This document shows positions 48,319 to 57,215 of a stretch of DNA of 64,000 nt, piece by piece (the first letter of the stretch is position 1; each line of letters begins with the position of its first letter). Under the pieces are notes generated by a model. It was not told the DNA's origin. It made no database searches and saw nothing but the letters and a program-made list of their open reading frames with translations. A program made the position numbers and the translations under genes. The stretch is from Moraxella catarrhalis (lineage in GTDB: Bacteria; Pseudomonadota; Gammaproteobacteria; Pseudomonadales; Moraxellaceae). The stretch is taken from assembly GCF_001656295.1 (NCBI RefSeq), contig NZ_LXHE01000002.1, positions 310,001-374,000 on the forward strand. Direction: 5' to 3'.

Positions 48319-49263
48319 TTAGTTTTGGTCAAACTGTGCTTGGCATAATTTGATAAATTCATGACCAAATTTACGAATTTCGCTGTCGTCACGCACCGCA
48401 ATCCAGCTGGTAAATCGCCCAAAATGGTTCACAGGAATGGCAACCAAATCAGGATAGTGTTTGGGCTGATATGCCATCTCAGCAATGATGCCAATGCCAA
48501 GCCCTGATGATACATAAGTGCTGATGACATCTGAATCAAGTGCCGCCAAAACAATGTCAGGAGAAAATCCTGCTTTTTCAAAGACCTTATCAATCGTACC
48601 ACGACCTGTAAATCCGCCATGATAAGTGACAATCGGATAACTGGCTAAGGTCGGTAAATCAATACCATCAGGCACATCGGCAAATTCTGCCAGCTCATGT
48701 GTTTTTGGAACAATCACCACATGCGACCAATCATAATAGCGATAACAACGAAGCACGGCATTATTAAGTAGCGACTCGGTGGCAATACCAATATCGGCTT
48801 GACCACGAATCACCATTTGAGCTATCGTTTCAGGGTCAGCCTGCTGTAATACTAAGTTGACTTTATCAAATTTTTCACGAAATTCTTTGACGATTTGGGG
48901 TAGGACATAGCGGGCTTGGGTGTGTGTGGTGGCAACAGTCAAAGTGCCTGCTTGAGCATTATTAAAATCAAGGCTTAAATTCTCAATGGTACGAATTTCA
49001 GCAAAAATCGCTTCAATGTGTGGCAAAAGTGCCCGACCGATAGGGGTTAGACCTGTTAAACGCTTACCTTGACGCGTAAATACATCTGCTTTTAGCTGAT
49101 TTTCAAGTGCGGCGATTTGCTTGGATAGGCTGGATTGACTGGTGTGCAAAAGCTCAGCTGCTTGGCTAAGATTATAGCCATTCACCACAGTATGCCAAAC
49201 AGTCTCAAGCTGTTTGAGCTGAATTTGTAGGTGACGCTGGTTGATGACAATGTCGATAGCCAT
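48319..49263 (-). CDS. cysB: LysR-type regulator CysB
   Basis: A 314-residue LysR-family regulator. The N-terminal winged helix has L-S-Q-A-A-E-L-L-H-T-S-Q-S-S-L-S-K-Q-I; the effector domain has T-T-H-T-Q-A-R-Y-V-L-P and A-D-I-G-I-A-T-E, hallmarks of the CysB/Cbl group. CysB activates cysteine synthesis and sulfate assimilation genes on binding N-acetylserine. The length matches CysB. An in-frame Met-rich longer start is not seen. It is divergent from the ampG gene across about 170 AT-rich bases and convergent with the DASS gene. Confidence 0.9.
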   Translation of the reverse strand: MAIDIVINQRHLQIQLKQLETVWHTVVNGYNLSQAAELLHTSQSSLSKQIAALENQLKADVFTRQGKRLTGLTPIGRALLPHIEAIFAEIRTIENLSLDFNNAQAGTLTVATTHTQARYVLPQIVKEFREKFDKVNLVLQQADPETIAQMVIRGQADIGIATESLLNNAVLRCYRYYDWSHVVIVPKTHELAEFADVPDGIDLPTLASYPIVTYHGGFTGRGTIDKVFEKAGFSPDIVLAALDSDVISTYVSSGLGIGIIAEMAYQPKHYPDLVAIPVNHFGRFTSWIAVRDDSEIRKFGHEFIKLCQAQFDQN

Positions 49264-49431
49264 AAAATTCCTTGAGTAAATAAGTTGTCAAGATAAATTG
49301 GCTTATCATACCGAATTTTTACCCCAAAAGGTAAAAAAATTTACCAAACAAACAAGAAAAGTATACAAAATTCAGGTAAAATGGGAAAATTTTATTATCC
49401 CATTGTCATCATTCAACCTAAGCAGGCTATT

Positions 49432-50976
49432 ATGAACGGTCCAATCCAGCATCAAGCCAATCCAAGCGCATGGCAGGCATTTCGTCAGGCGTACTTTAAT
49501 CAGCAGGCGGTCGCGCTATTATTTTTGGGATTTGCAGCAGGTGTACCCTTCTCGTTGGTGTTTTCAAGCTTGGGGCTTTGGCTTCGTGAAGCGGGCATTG
49601 ATCGCGCGACGGTGACGATGTTCAGCTGGGCGGCGCTGGGTTATTCGTTTAAATTCATTTGGGCGCCGTTGGTGGATACGCTGCCATTACCTGTGCTGAC
49701 GCGCCTTTTGGGCAGACGCCGCGGATGGCTATTACTTACCCAAATTTTGGTCATCAGTGCATTGATTCTGATGGCGATGACCAATCCCCAGGGTAGTGAA
49801 GCGATGCTAAGCATCATGGCAGCAGGCGCTGTCTTGCTTGGTTTTTCTTCAGCTTCCCAAGATATCGTGATTGATGCCTATCGTATTGAGAGCGCGCCTG
49901 CTGATATGCAGCCTGCTTTATCGGCGACTTATGTCATGGGCTATCGCATCGGTATGATCGTGTCGGGCGCAGGTGCACTGTATTTGGCAGATTTTTTTGG
50001 TTCGACGATGGAGGCGTATTCTTATGCAGCATGGCAAAAAACCTATCTCATCATGGCAGCTGTCATGGGCATTGGTGTTTTGACCACGCTGATCATTCCA
50101 GAACCAAAAACGGTGGTCAGACCCATCACCCAAGACTCAAAAGACCATGTCAGATTGGTGATGGTGTTTGTGCTGTCAGTGGCTGCATTTATTTTGGTGT
50201 TCCGAGGCGTGGGCGGCGTGCTGCCAGAGACTGACAGCACGCTGCTTGGATTTATATATGGGACGCTTCGATTTATGGCAAGTCTGACCGCCTTTGGTTT
50301 GATGGGCTTTGGCTTGGTCAAAGCAGGGCTGGTACCCAAGCAAATGGCTGTCAAAACTTGGGTTGAGCCTGTGATGGATTTTTTCCGCCGCTATGGCAAA
50401 AAAGCCATCTTTTTGTTGGCGCTGATTGGGCTATATCGCATCAGTGACGTCATCGCAGGCAATATTTCAAATATTTTTTATCAAGACTTAGGCTTTAGCA
50501 AGACCCAAATTGCCGAGGCAGTGAAAGTAGTGGGGGTGATCGCCAGTATTGGCGGTGGTTTCATTGGTGGCTGGCTTGCCCAAAAGATGAATATCATCAA
50601 GGCGATGAGTATTGGCGCCATCTTGGCTTGTGTGACCAATCTTTTGTTTATTTTACTGTTTTATACCCCGACAGTGCCTATGATGTACTTTGCGGTGATT
50701 ACGGATAACTTAGCGGCAGGCTTGGCAAGTACGGTGTTCATTGCGTTTTTATCGGCGCTGACTTCGATTCGTTTTACAGCGGTGCAATATGCGTTATTTT
50801 CATCATTAATGACTTTGGCGCCAAAGTTGATCGGCGGCTATTCAGGCAGTATTGTGGATGCAACAAGCTATGCGTTTTTCTTTGGATTTACCTTTTTGGT
50901 TGGTATTCCTGTGCTATTTTTGATTTATCTTGTGAATAAGTATATTGACATCAGCCAGCCCCAAATAGGTGAATAA
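49432..50976 (+). CDS. ampG: AmpG-family muropeptide MFS transporter
   Basis: About 514 residues with some 12-14 membrane segments. It has the AmpG N-terminus with L-L-F-L-G-F-A-A-G-V-P and the L-W-L-R-E-A-G-I-D segment, W-A-P-L-V-D, and G-R-R-R-G-W in the first cytoplasmic loop, then S-S-A-S-Q-D-I-V-I-D-A-Y. AmpG imports anhydro-muropeptides for peptidoglycan recycling. ATG 49432 is preferred because AGCAGG precedes it; the frame opens 17 codons earlier. prmC follows after 3 bases. Muropeptide specificity is inferred from the family. Confidence 0.9.
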   Translation: MNGPIQHQANPSAWQAFRQAYFNQQAVALLFLGFAAGVPFSLVFSSLGLWLREAGIDRATVTMFSWAALGYSFKFIWAPLVDTLPLPVLTRLLGRRRGWLLLTQILVISALILMAMTNPQGSEAMLSIMAAGAVLLGFSSASQDIVIDAYRIESAPADMQPALSATYVMGYRIGMIVSGAGALYLADFFGSTMEAYSYAAWQKTYLIMAAVMGIGVLTTLIIPEPKTVVRPITQDSKDHVRLVMVFVLSVAAFILVFRGVGGVLPETDSTLLGFIYGTLRFMASLTAFGLMGFGLVKAGLVPKQMAVKTWVEPVMDFFRRYGKKAIFLLALIGLYRISDVIAGNISNIFYQDLGFSKTQIAEAVKVVGVIASIGGGFIGGWLAQKMNIIKAMSIGAILACVTNLLFILLFYTPTVPMMYFAVITDNLAAGLASTVFIAFLSALTSIRFTAVQYALFSSLMTLAPKLIGGYSGSIVDATSYAFFFGFTFLVGIPVLFLIYLVNKYIDISQPQIGE

Positions 50977-50979
50977 GCC

Positions 50980-51864
50980 GTGCCAACGATAACTCAGTTA
51001 CACGGTTTGACTGTGCGCCAGATCCGTGAGATTTTTAAAACGCTTAGTTCTGATGCCTTGCCGCTGCATTGGCTTGATGGTTGGCTAAGTTATGTGCTTA
51101 ATCAGCCGTTGGCATTTTTTATCACTGATGGCGACTATCAGCCGACCGAAGATGAGCTGTCAAGCATTCAAGCAGGCTTGGCAAGACTGTCATCAGGTGA
51201 GCCGCTCGCCTACCTCATTGGGCGGCAAAGCTTTTGGGGTCGTGAATTTTCGGTCAATGCACACACGCTGATTCCTAGAGCAGATACCGAGATTTTGATT
51301 GAAACTGTATTAAATCATCCTAAATTTAAGCAAAATACTGACCGTCTAGATGGCATCACAAAACCCGTCACTATCTTGGATCTGGGCACAGGCACAGGCT
51401 GTATCGGTATCACGTTGGCGCTTGAGCTGCCTTTAGCGCAGGTAACGTTGGTCGATGTCAGCACTGAAGCGCTAAATGTCGCCGCACAAAACAGTCAGCG
51501 CCTTGAAGCTGATTGCCAAGTTTTGCAGTCTGATTGGTTTGTAAAGGTGGTGGATAAATTTGATTTGATCATCACCAACCCACCTTATATTAATGAAAAC
51601 GACGAGCATTTGGCACATCTTAAGCATGAGCCAATCACGGCACTTGTGGCAGCTGAGAATGGTTTGACAGATATTCGCCATATTATTGAAACGGGTAGGG
51701 CGTATCTCAAAGATGGCGGATTGATGGCAATTGAGCATGGTTTTGACCAAGCGGAGGCGGTGCGTAACTTATATTTGTCATCTGGTTATCTTGATGTATA
51801 TACTATCCAAGATTATGGGGGTAATGACAGAGTAACGCTTGGGAGATATAAAAACTGTGGATAA
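50980..51864 (+). CDS. prmC: peptide chain release factor N5-glutamine methyltransferase
   Basis: A 294-residue AdoMet-dependent methyltransferase. I-P-R-A-D-T-E, I-L-D-L-G-T-G-T-G-C and N-P-P-Y-I mark it as PrmC. It methylates the GGQ glutamine of release factors RF1 and RF2. It starts at a GTG only 3 bases after the ampG stop, with AGGTGA upstream, and so is probably coupled to ampG; a moeB-like gene follows 23 bases after it. Together with PrmB (18299-19411) it forms the usual pair of N5-glutamine methyltransferases. Confidence 0.95.
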   Translation: MPTITQLHGLTVRQIREIFKTLSSDALPLHWLDGWLSYVLNQPLAFFITDGDYQPTEDELSSIQAGLARLSSGEPLAYLIGRQSFWGREFSVNAHTLIPRADTEILIETVLNHPKFKQNTDRLDGITKPVTILDLGTGTGCIGITLALELPLAQVTLVDVSTEALNVAAQNSQRLEADCQVLQSDWFVKVVDKFDLIITNPPYINENDEHLAHLKHEPITALVAAENGLTDIRHIIETGRAYLKDGGLMAIEHGFDQAEAVRNLYLSSGYLDVYTIQDYGGNDRVTLGRYKNCG

Positions 51865-51887
51865 ACTATGGATAAATAAGGTGCGTT

Positions 51888-52649
51888 ATGGACAGTCATG
51901 CAGTTGATGGTCATCTCACTGATGATGAAATGATGCGATATGCTCGTCAAATCTTGCTGGATGATTGGGATATCACATCACAAATTCGCCTAAAAAATAG
52001 CCATGCGATTATTGTGGGTATGGGCGGCTTAGGCTGTCCTATCGCACAAATCTTGGTACGAGCAGGGATTGGCTCAATAGATATCATTGATCATGATGTG
52101 GTTGATGTCAGTAATTTGCAGCGACAGATTTTATACACTGCGTTGGATGTCGGCAAATCTAAAGCGGTGGCTGCCAAAGATGCACTACAAAAGCAAAACG
52201 AATGGGTGAGCATCACCGCCATCACTGATAAAATTACCCAAAGCAATACCGATCAATTCATCAAACATGCCGATCTGGTGATCGATTGTACGGATAATTT
52301 TTTGATTCGTGATATATTAAATCGCACCTGTCATCACCATAAGATTGCGTTGTTATCAACATCTGCCATCGCTCAGACAGGACAAATTGCACTTTATACG
52401 ACTGATACGGCGTGTTATCAATGCGTCTTTGGTGAGGAGGCGGGCGATGAGATGAACTGTAGCACCTCTGGCGTGTTGGCAAGTACCGTATCTGTGATTG
52501 GTGCTTTGGCATCGCAGGTTGCACTTAGTTTTTTGGGCAAGTGTATCAATCCAATTGCCAATGAATTACTGATTTGGCAAGGTGAGCAATTTCAATTAAA
52601 AAAACTAAACATTTGCCGTGATGAGCATTGTTCGGTTTGTGGCTCATGA
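51888..52649 (+). CDS. ThiF/MoeB/HesA-family adenylyltransferase
   Basis: A 253-residue E1-like enzyme. The nucleotide site G-M-G-G-L-G-C-P, the D-x-V-x-x-S-N-L-Q-R-Q stretch and the catalytic region D-N-F-L-I-R-D mark it. Zinc cysteines are in C-Y-Q-C and C-x4-C-S-V-C at the end. It adenylates the C-terminus of a ubiquitin-like sulfur carrier, such as MoaD or ThiS. No thi or moa genes lie next to it, so MoeB versus ThiF cannot be decided. It is probably co-transcribed with prmC. Confidence 0.88.
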   Translation: MDSHAVDGHLTDDEMMRYARQILLDDWDITSQIRLKNSHAIIVGMGGLGCPIAQILVRAGIGSIDIIDHDVVDVSNLQRQILYTALDVGKSKAVAAKDALQKQNEWVSITAITDKITQSNTDQFIKHADLVIDCTDNFLIRDILNRTCHHHKIALLSTSAIAQTGQIALYTTDTACYQCVFGEEAGDEMNCSTSGVLASTVSVIGALASQVALSFLGKCINPIANELLIWQGEQFQLKKLNICRDEHCSVCGS

Positions 52650-52740
52650 CCGCTGAAGCAGTTTAAGTATTTTTGTGGTACTCTTGAATTTACGGTCTTT
52701 GATGACCATTTCAATTACAATTTCAATTATTTCATAAAAA

Positions 52741-54069
52741 ATGATGATTATGCCAACATTTTTACCAAAAAATCCAGTATCTACCGCCAAAAAAGCACTG
52801 AACCAAAGTGTGCATGTCTTAGGTCGTATTCAAAAAACTGCCAGTGTTGCAGGCTTGTCAGCACTTAGAATGGCTAAGGGTGATAAAATGGATGCACACC
52901 TTTTGCGTGAAGCGTTTGAGCAGATGGGTGTAACTTATATCAAACTTGGACAGTTTATCGCAAGTACACCTTCTATTTTCCCCAAAGAATATGTTTTGGC
53001 TTTTCAAGGGTGTTTAGACCAGACAACGCCAGTACGATTTGAGCAAATCCGCCAAGTGTTGATTGATGAACTTGAAACGCCTGAGCGTGGATTGGGCGAT
53101 ATTTTTTCTTATATTGATCCTAAGCCTCTGGCATCTGCCAGTATCGCCCAAGTGCATAAAGCAGTACTTGCTGACGGCAGACAAGTGGCACTAAAAATCC
53201 AAAAACCAGGCGTAGATACGATCATGCAAACCGATTTAGGGGTACTGCATAGTGTATTTTGGGTGCTAGAAAAAGCAGTACCGAGCCTAAAAGCGGCAAA
53301 TCTTGCACCAATTATTGATGAAATGCGTGCCAGAATGTTGGCAGAAACTGACTTTTTGGCGGAGAGTCATCATATTGATAAATTCTTAGCACATCTACAT
53401 CAAGTGGGCAATACCCAAGTGACCGCACCCAAGGTACATCATAGATTATCCACCAAAAAAGTACTGGTCATGGACTTATTAGTCGGTAAGTCATTGGTGG
53501 ATGAGTCGCTTGTTTGGGATGGCACAGCAGGCAAAGACAGTAAAAAAATCATGAATGATGTTTTGGATACATGGTTTTTATCCTTGATGATGACGGGTGA
53601 GTTTCATGCTGACTTACACGCAGGCAATCTGATGTTGCTTGATGATGGACGGATTGCTTTTTTGGACTTTGGCTTAATGGGGCAAATTCAACCAAGTAGC
53701 CTGCAGGCATGTTTTAATCTGGTACAAAGCCTACAAATGAACGATTATCATGGTATGGCACAAGCGATGGTCAATATTGGTATGACACACGCACCTGATA
53801 AAATGAATATTGATCATCTGGCAAATGACTTACGGCGGATGCTTGGCAAAATCACGCCTGAGTCCACGCCTGCACCAGCCAATAACGATAGCCTAAATGC
53901 CATGATGCTAGAAATGGTCGATATTGGTAAGCGTCATGGCATCCATTTCCCTAGAGATTTTGCATTATTAACCAAGCAGCTTTTATATTTTGACCGCTTT
54001 ATGGTAACTTTGGCACCAGATATGGAGCTGTTTGAAGGCAATCGCTTGGACTTGGTTAGATTGAATTAA
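52741..54069 (+). CDS. ABC1/UbiB (AarF) family atypical kinase
   Basis: A 442-residue protein kinase-like protein of the ABC1/ADCK family. It shows the K-L-G-Q motif (Y-I-K-L-G-Q-F), the A-S-A-S-I-A-Q-V-H loop, V-A-L-K-I-Q-K-P with the ATP-site lysine, D-L-H-A-G-N-L-M catalytic loop and L-D-F-G-L-M-G. UbiB itself is about 546 residues and ends in membrane helices; this protein ends without them, so it may be a paralogue rather than the ubiquinone-synthesis UbiB. Three ATG or ATT-ATG choices cluster at the start. The target is unknown. Confidence 0.82.
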   Translation: MMIMPTFLPKNPVSTAKKALNQSVHVLGRIQKTASVAGLSALRMAKGDKMDAHLLREAFEQMGVTYIKLGQFIASTPSIFPKEYVLAFQGCLDQTTPVRFEQIRQVLIDELETPERGLGDIFSYIDPKPLASASIAQVHKAVLADGRQVALKIQKPGVDTIMQTDLGVLHSVFWVLEKAVPSLKAANLAPIIDEMRARMLAETDFLAESHHIDKFLAHLHQVGNTQVTAPKVHHRLSTKKVLVMDLLVGKSLVDESLVWDGTAGKDSKKIMNDVLDTWFLSLMMTGEFHADLHAGNLMLLDDGRIAFLDFGLMGQIQPSSLQACFNLVQSLQMNDYHGMAQAMVNIGMTHAPDKMNIDHLANDLRRMLGKITPESTPAPANNDSLNAMMLEMVDIGKRHGIHFPRDFALLTKQLLYFDRFMVTLAPDMELFEGNRLDLVRLN

Positions 54070-54163
54070 ATTAAATTGAATTAATCTGTCTGCGTGCATG
54101 TGATTGGGTCAGATTTTAAATTTAATACATTGACTTAAAAATTTGGACATTGATCAAACTTTT

Positions 54164-55561
54164 TTAGTGATTGATGGGCAGTCTTTGTAAGTGTGTCACT
54201 AAAATTTCTGCCAAATGTTGCGCCAAATCCGATCTAAGCGCTACCTTGTCATCGTAGCTGCCATTGAGACTTGAATAGTTAGGATGGCTGCGCGCTTTTT
54301 TGATCGGGCTTGGTAATTTATCGCTTTGCCAAGGCAAATTTTGATCGCTGGCGGCAATCTCTGAGAAGCTGGCGTGCCCACGATGTCTTAGGTGGTGGTG
54401 TAGATTTTGGGCACGAGCGGCGAGCAATGTGATTGTCGATGCATCAATCATGAGCGTCTGCACGCCCATCGCTTTGTCTTTGATGGTGGTGGAATTGGGC
54501 AGCAGTCCGCCAATCACACCGCCGATGGCTGTGCCAAGACCAAGGCTTGCGCCCAAAGTCGCCACATCAATGCCTGCACCGATAATCATTCCCGTAACGC
54601 TACCGCCTGCTGTGCGTATCCCATACTGAGCCAATAGTTCGCTATCAAACACGTCTTGGATGCTGCTTGTGATGTCTAGCCGCTCAGAGGTGATGCTTTG
54701 ATGATAAAATCGATATAAATTTAGTAATTTATCATGTAGAATAGATTCGCCTTGACGCACTGTATTTTGCATCTGCTCCAGTGTTGGTGTAGCATCGGCG
54801 TCGCTTGCGATTTTTTGGTGATATGCGGCGACATTAATCAAAAAATCAGCGATCATCTCAGAGCCAGTTTCCATCAGCTCATGCCATGTGTCGCTGCGCT
54901 CTTGCTTGAGTCTTTCGATATTTTGATCATGGTTGGATAATAGGCTAAGATTTGACCATAAAGCCATCTCATTTTCAAAGTCAAAAGCAACTGTATCAAA
55001 GGCATTGACCACATGTAGTGCACGCCGTGACAGCATCTCGCGCCAAGTCTGCATGTGATGATTGGGATGATTAATGAAGTTAAAAACCGGTAAAATCGGC
55101 GTGCCTGATCCAGCCAAGATGGCAAGCTCATCTTTATATTTGCCAAGCACCGGCTCTTTGGCATCAATAATATAAAGCGCAATATCTGCCTCAAGTAAGC
55201 TTTTGATGACTTTGGCTTCTTGGCTAAAATCCCCGTCTAGTCGCGCATCATTATTATGAACTGCCTGTAAAAAAGCAGATAGGCGCTCCACACCATCGGC
55301 GCGTCCATTGGTATGATCCTGCAAAAAATCCATGACACCTGTGGCATCCTCTAATCCTGGCGTGTCATGTAAAGTGATTAGCGGTACATTGTCTTTGCTT
55401 AGTACATCAACAGCACTGACATGGCGCGTGGTCGCTGAAGCGTTTTGCACTTCGCCAAAATAGCTGTCGCGCAGCAAGGTTCTTAGTAGCGATGTCTTAC
55501 CGACATTGGTATGCCCGATCACAGAGATGGTGGTCAGGCGATTGGATGAAGTGGGCGTCAT
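54164..55561 (-). CDS. GTPase with DUF3482-type C-terminus
   Basis: About 465 residues. An Era/TrmE-like G domain fills the N-terminal third: G-H-T-N-V-G-K-T-S-L-L (P-loop) and H-D-T-P-G-L-E-D (switch II), with a late N-F-I-N in place of N-K-x-D. The C-terminal part is long and helical, with a Gly-rich segment (V-T-G-M-I-I-G-A-G and A-S-L-G-L-G-T-A-I-G-G) that may enter or span the membrane. It matches the DUF3482 GTPases of unknown role. It lies last in the tusD-tusC-tusE-yciA unit, 5 bases after yciA. ATG 55561 is preferred. Confidence 0.8.
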   Translation of the reverse strand: MTPTSSNRLTTISVIGHTNVGKTSLLRTLLRDSYFGEVQNASATTRHVSAVDVLSKDNVPLITLHDTPGLEDATGVMDFLQDHTNGRADGVERLSAFLQAVHNNDARLDGDFSQEAKVIKSLLEADIALYIIDAKEPVLGKYKDELAILAGSGTPILPVFNFINHPNHHMQTWREMLSRRALHVVNAFDTVAFDFENEMALWSNLSLLSNHDQNIERLKQERSDTWHELMETGSEMIADFLINVAAYHQKIASDADATPTLEQMQNTVRQGESILHDKLLNLYRFYHQSITSERLDITSSIQDVFDSELLAQYGIRTAGGSVTGMIIGAGIDVATLGASLGLGTAIGGVIGGLLPNSTTIKDKAMGVQTLMIDASTITLLAARAQNLHHHLRHRGHASFSEIAASDQNLPWQSDKLPSPIKKARSHPNYSSLNGSYDDKVALRSDLAQHLAEILVTHLQRLPINH

Positions 55562-55566
55562 AAATT

Positions 55567-56049
55567 TTACCATTCGTGCTGCTGAAGCTCGATGCGCAGC
55601 TCTTTACGTTTTTTTGCCATTTCGTAGCGCTGTTTGGCAAGCGGATCATCCAAAACCAAAGGCGGTACAGGCACAGGTTTGCCTTCTTGATCGACAGCCA
55701 CCATATTAAAATAACAGCTGTTGGTATGACGCGCTGTGCGAGTTTGGATATTTTCCGCTTCTACGCGTATGCCTACTTCCATTGATGTGGTGCCTACATG
55801 GTTAATACGCGCCAAAAAAGTTACCAATTCACCAACATAAATCGGTTCTTTAAAAATCACTTGGTCAACAGACAGCGTCACCACATAGCTGCCCGCGTAG
55901 CGACTGGCGCAGGCATAAGCAACTTGGTCAAGCAGCTTCAAGATAGTGCCGCCATGCACATTCCCTGAAAAATTCGCCATATCAGGCGTCATCAGTACCG
56001 TCATGGTCAAGTCAGTCGGGGCGATATTTAGAGTACAAAATCCACTCAT
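55567..56049 (-). CDS. hotdog-fold acyl-CoA thioesterase, YciA-like
   Basis: A 160-residue hotdog thioesterase. N-V-H-G-G-T-I-L-K-L-L-D carries the catalytic acid and G-G pair, and V-T-L-S-V-D-Q-V-I-F follows. The C-terminal 30 residues are a charged helix (K-R-Y-E-M-A-K-K-R-K). It hydrolyses acyl-CoAs in the cytoplasm; chain length is unknown. It sits 21 bases after tusE and 5 bases before the GTPase gene. Confidence 0.88.
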   Translation of the reverse strand: MSGFCTLNIAPTDLTMTVLMTPDMANFSGNVHGGTILKLLDQVAYACASRYAGSYVVTLSVDQVIFKEPIYVGELVTFLARINHVGTTSMEVGIRVEAENIQTRTARHTNSCYFNMVAVDQEGKPVPVPPLVLDDPLAKQRYEMAKKRKELRIELQQHEW

Positions 56050-56070
56050 GGCAAATCCTTATGTAATGAA

Positions 56071-56391
56071 TTATAAACAATTCGGTGGCTTAGGCAAACC
56101 TGCAATGCGGTTGACATGCCGAGCGACCAAGCCTGTCTTAAACAGCTGTTGTAGCTTTTGATTGCTAATATCAAGGTTTGGCAAGCGTGCCATCAGATGC
56201 TTGATTAATGGGCGTGTTGATGGACTGTGGTGATAAGTTTCAAAAAAAGCACGCACCTCACTAATGATCTGATAATGCTCGCTTTCAAGTGTCACTCCGA
56301 GCGTATCAGCAAGCCTTTGTGCGATTTTGGGTGTCCAATCGGTATGATCTTTTAGGTGACCGTCGTCATCTAGGCTGGGTAAATGGTTCAT
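56071..56391 (-). CDS. tusE: TusE/DsrC-like sulfur carrier
   Basis: A 106-residue DsrC-family protein. It has D-D-D-G-H-L-K at the N-terminus, a helical middle and the C-terminal arm G-L-P-K-P-P-N-C-L, whose penultimate cysteine is the sulfur-accepting residue. In the 2-thiouridine relay it takes persulfide sulfur from TusBCD and passes it to MnmA. It lies 15 bases after tusC on the same strand. Confidence 0.92.
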   Translation of the reverse strand: MNHLPSLDDDGHLKDHTDWTPKIAQRLADTLGVTLESEHYQIISEVRAFFETYHHSPSTRPLIKHLMARLPNLDISNQKLQQLFKTGLVARHVNRIAGLPKPPNCL

Positions 56392-56406
56392 AGTGATGAT
56401 AATTAT

Positions 56407-56712
56407 CTACTGAAAATAAAGTTTTGAGTCATAGTCATCCAATGCCAAACTGCCTGATTGTAATGATAATTGAATGACCTTATCTAAGGCGTCAACTACT
56501 TGAAAATCATGATATGCTTTGGGAAGATCATAAAGCGCCAAAGACTGGATCATACCATATAATCGGCTTTTGGGATTATTTAATAAAACTAAAACTTTTT
56601 CACCCAGCTCAATCTGAATATCATGATCAAATGTCGCCAAAGTCAGTGTCAAAGCAATCGCTTCATAGCCGATTAATTCGCTGTCGGTATTGATATGAAT
56701 TAAAAATTTCAT
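56407..56712 (-). CDS. tusC: TusC/DsrF-like subunit of the sulfur relay
   Basis: A 101-residue DsrE/F-fold protein. The segment S-L-A-L-Y-D-L-P near residue 56 and the end D-D-Y-D-S-K-L-Y-F fit TusC. It lacks cysteine, which fits TusC or TusB, whose cysteines are not essential in the relay. It is shorter than E. coli TusC (119 residues). Only this gene lies between tusD and tusE, so tusB is missing from the operon. Family assignment is moderately sure. Confidence 0.7.
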   Translation of the reverse strand: MKFLIHINTDSELIGYEAIALTLTLATFDHDIQIELGEKVLVLLNNPKSRLYGMIQSLALYDLPKAYHDFQVVDALDKVIQLSLQSGSLALDDYDSKLYFQ

Positions 56713-56721
56713 CTATTATCC

Positions 56722-57099
56722 TTAAAATTGTACCACTGACGAGGCATCATCAATCATCATGGCAAGCTCAGACAGTCCAACCAAAGAAAACGGTGGCAAC
56801 AGATTATCCCCTGTCAGCCCATGTCGAGCGGCATTTTGGGCATCGCAGACACCTCGAGCCAAAGCAGTACTGACACAAACGGGCAGGGCGATGCCATGAT
56901 CGTTTGCCAATACTTGCCACTGCTTAGCAACACTTGGTACATCAGCGGTCTGCCATATCAGTCGATTGGCGGTATAAGCCCCATCGCCATAAAAAAACAC
57001 CGAGATTGGATTGCCTAAGTGTAATTGCTTGGCGGCGTATTCAACCGCAAGCTTGCCTGCATGGCTGTGCGGTGATGAGGTAACAAGTAGTAAAGTCAT
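56722..57099 (-). CDS. tusD: TusD/DsrE-like sulfurtransferase subunit
   Basis: A 125-residue protein starting M-T-L-L-L-V-T-S-S-P. It has the DsrE fold with F-F-Y-G-D-G-A-Y and the sulfur-accepting Cys75 in L-P-V-C-V-S-T-A-L-A-R-G. It takes persulfide from TusA in the tRNA 2-thiouridine relay. The open frame extends far upstream on the minus strand into glnE, but the family start and the spacing fix it at 57099. It heads the operon tusD-tusC-tusE-yciA-GTPase and is divergent from glnE. Confidence 0.9.
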   Translation of the reverse strand: MTLLLVTSSPHSHAGKLAVEYAAKQLHLGNPISVFFYGDGAYTANRLIWQTADVPSVAKQWQVLANDHGIALPVCVSTALARGVCDAQNAARHGLTGDNLLPPFSLVGLSELAMMIDDASSVVQF

Positions 57100-57215
57100 A
57101 AATGAAAGCAGCTTTTTAATCAACAAATCATGATAATCGTTTATTATAGCCCAAAAATTGGTGTAAAATAAGCCCAAGTCATTTTTTATTGATACATGGA
57201 TTTTAAGGCGACTGC

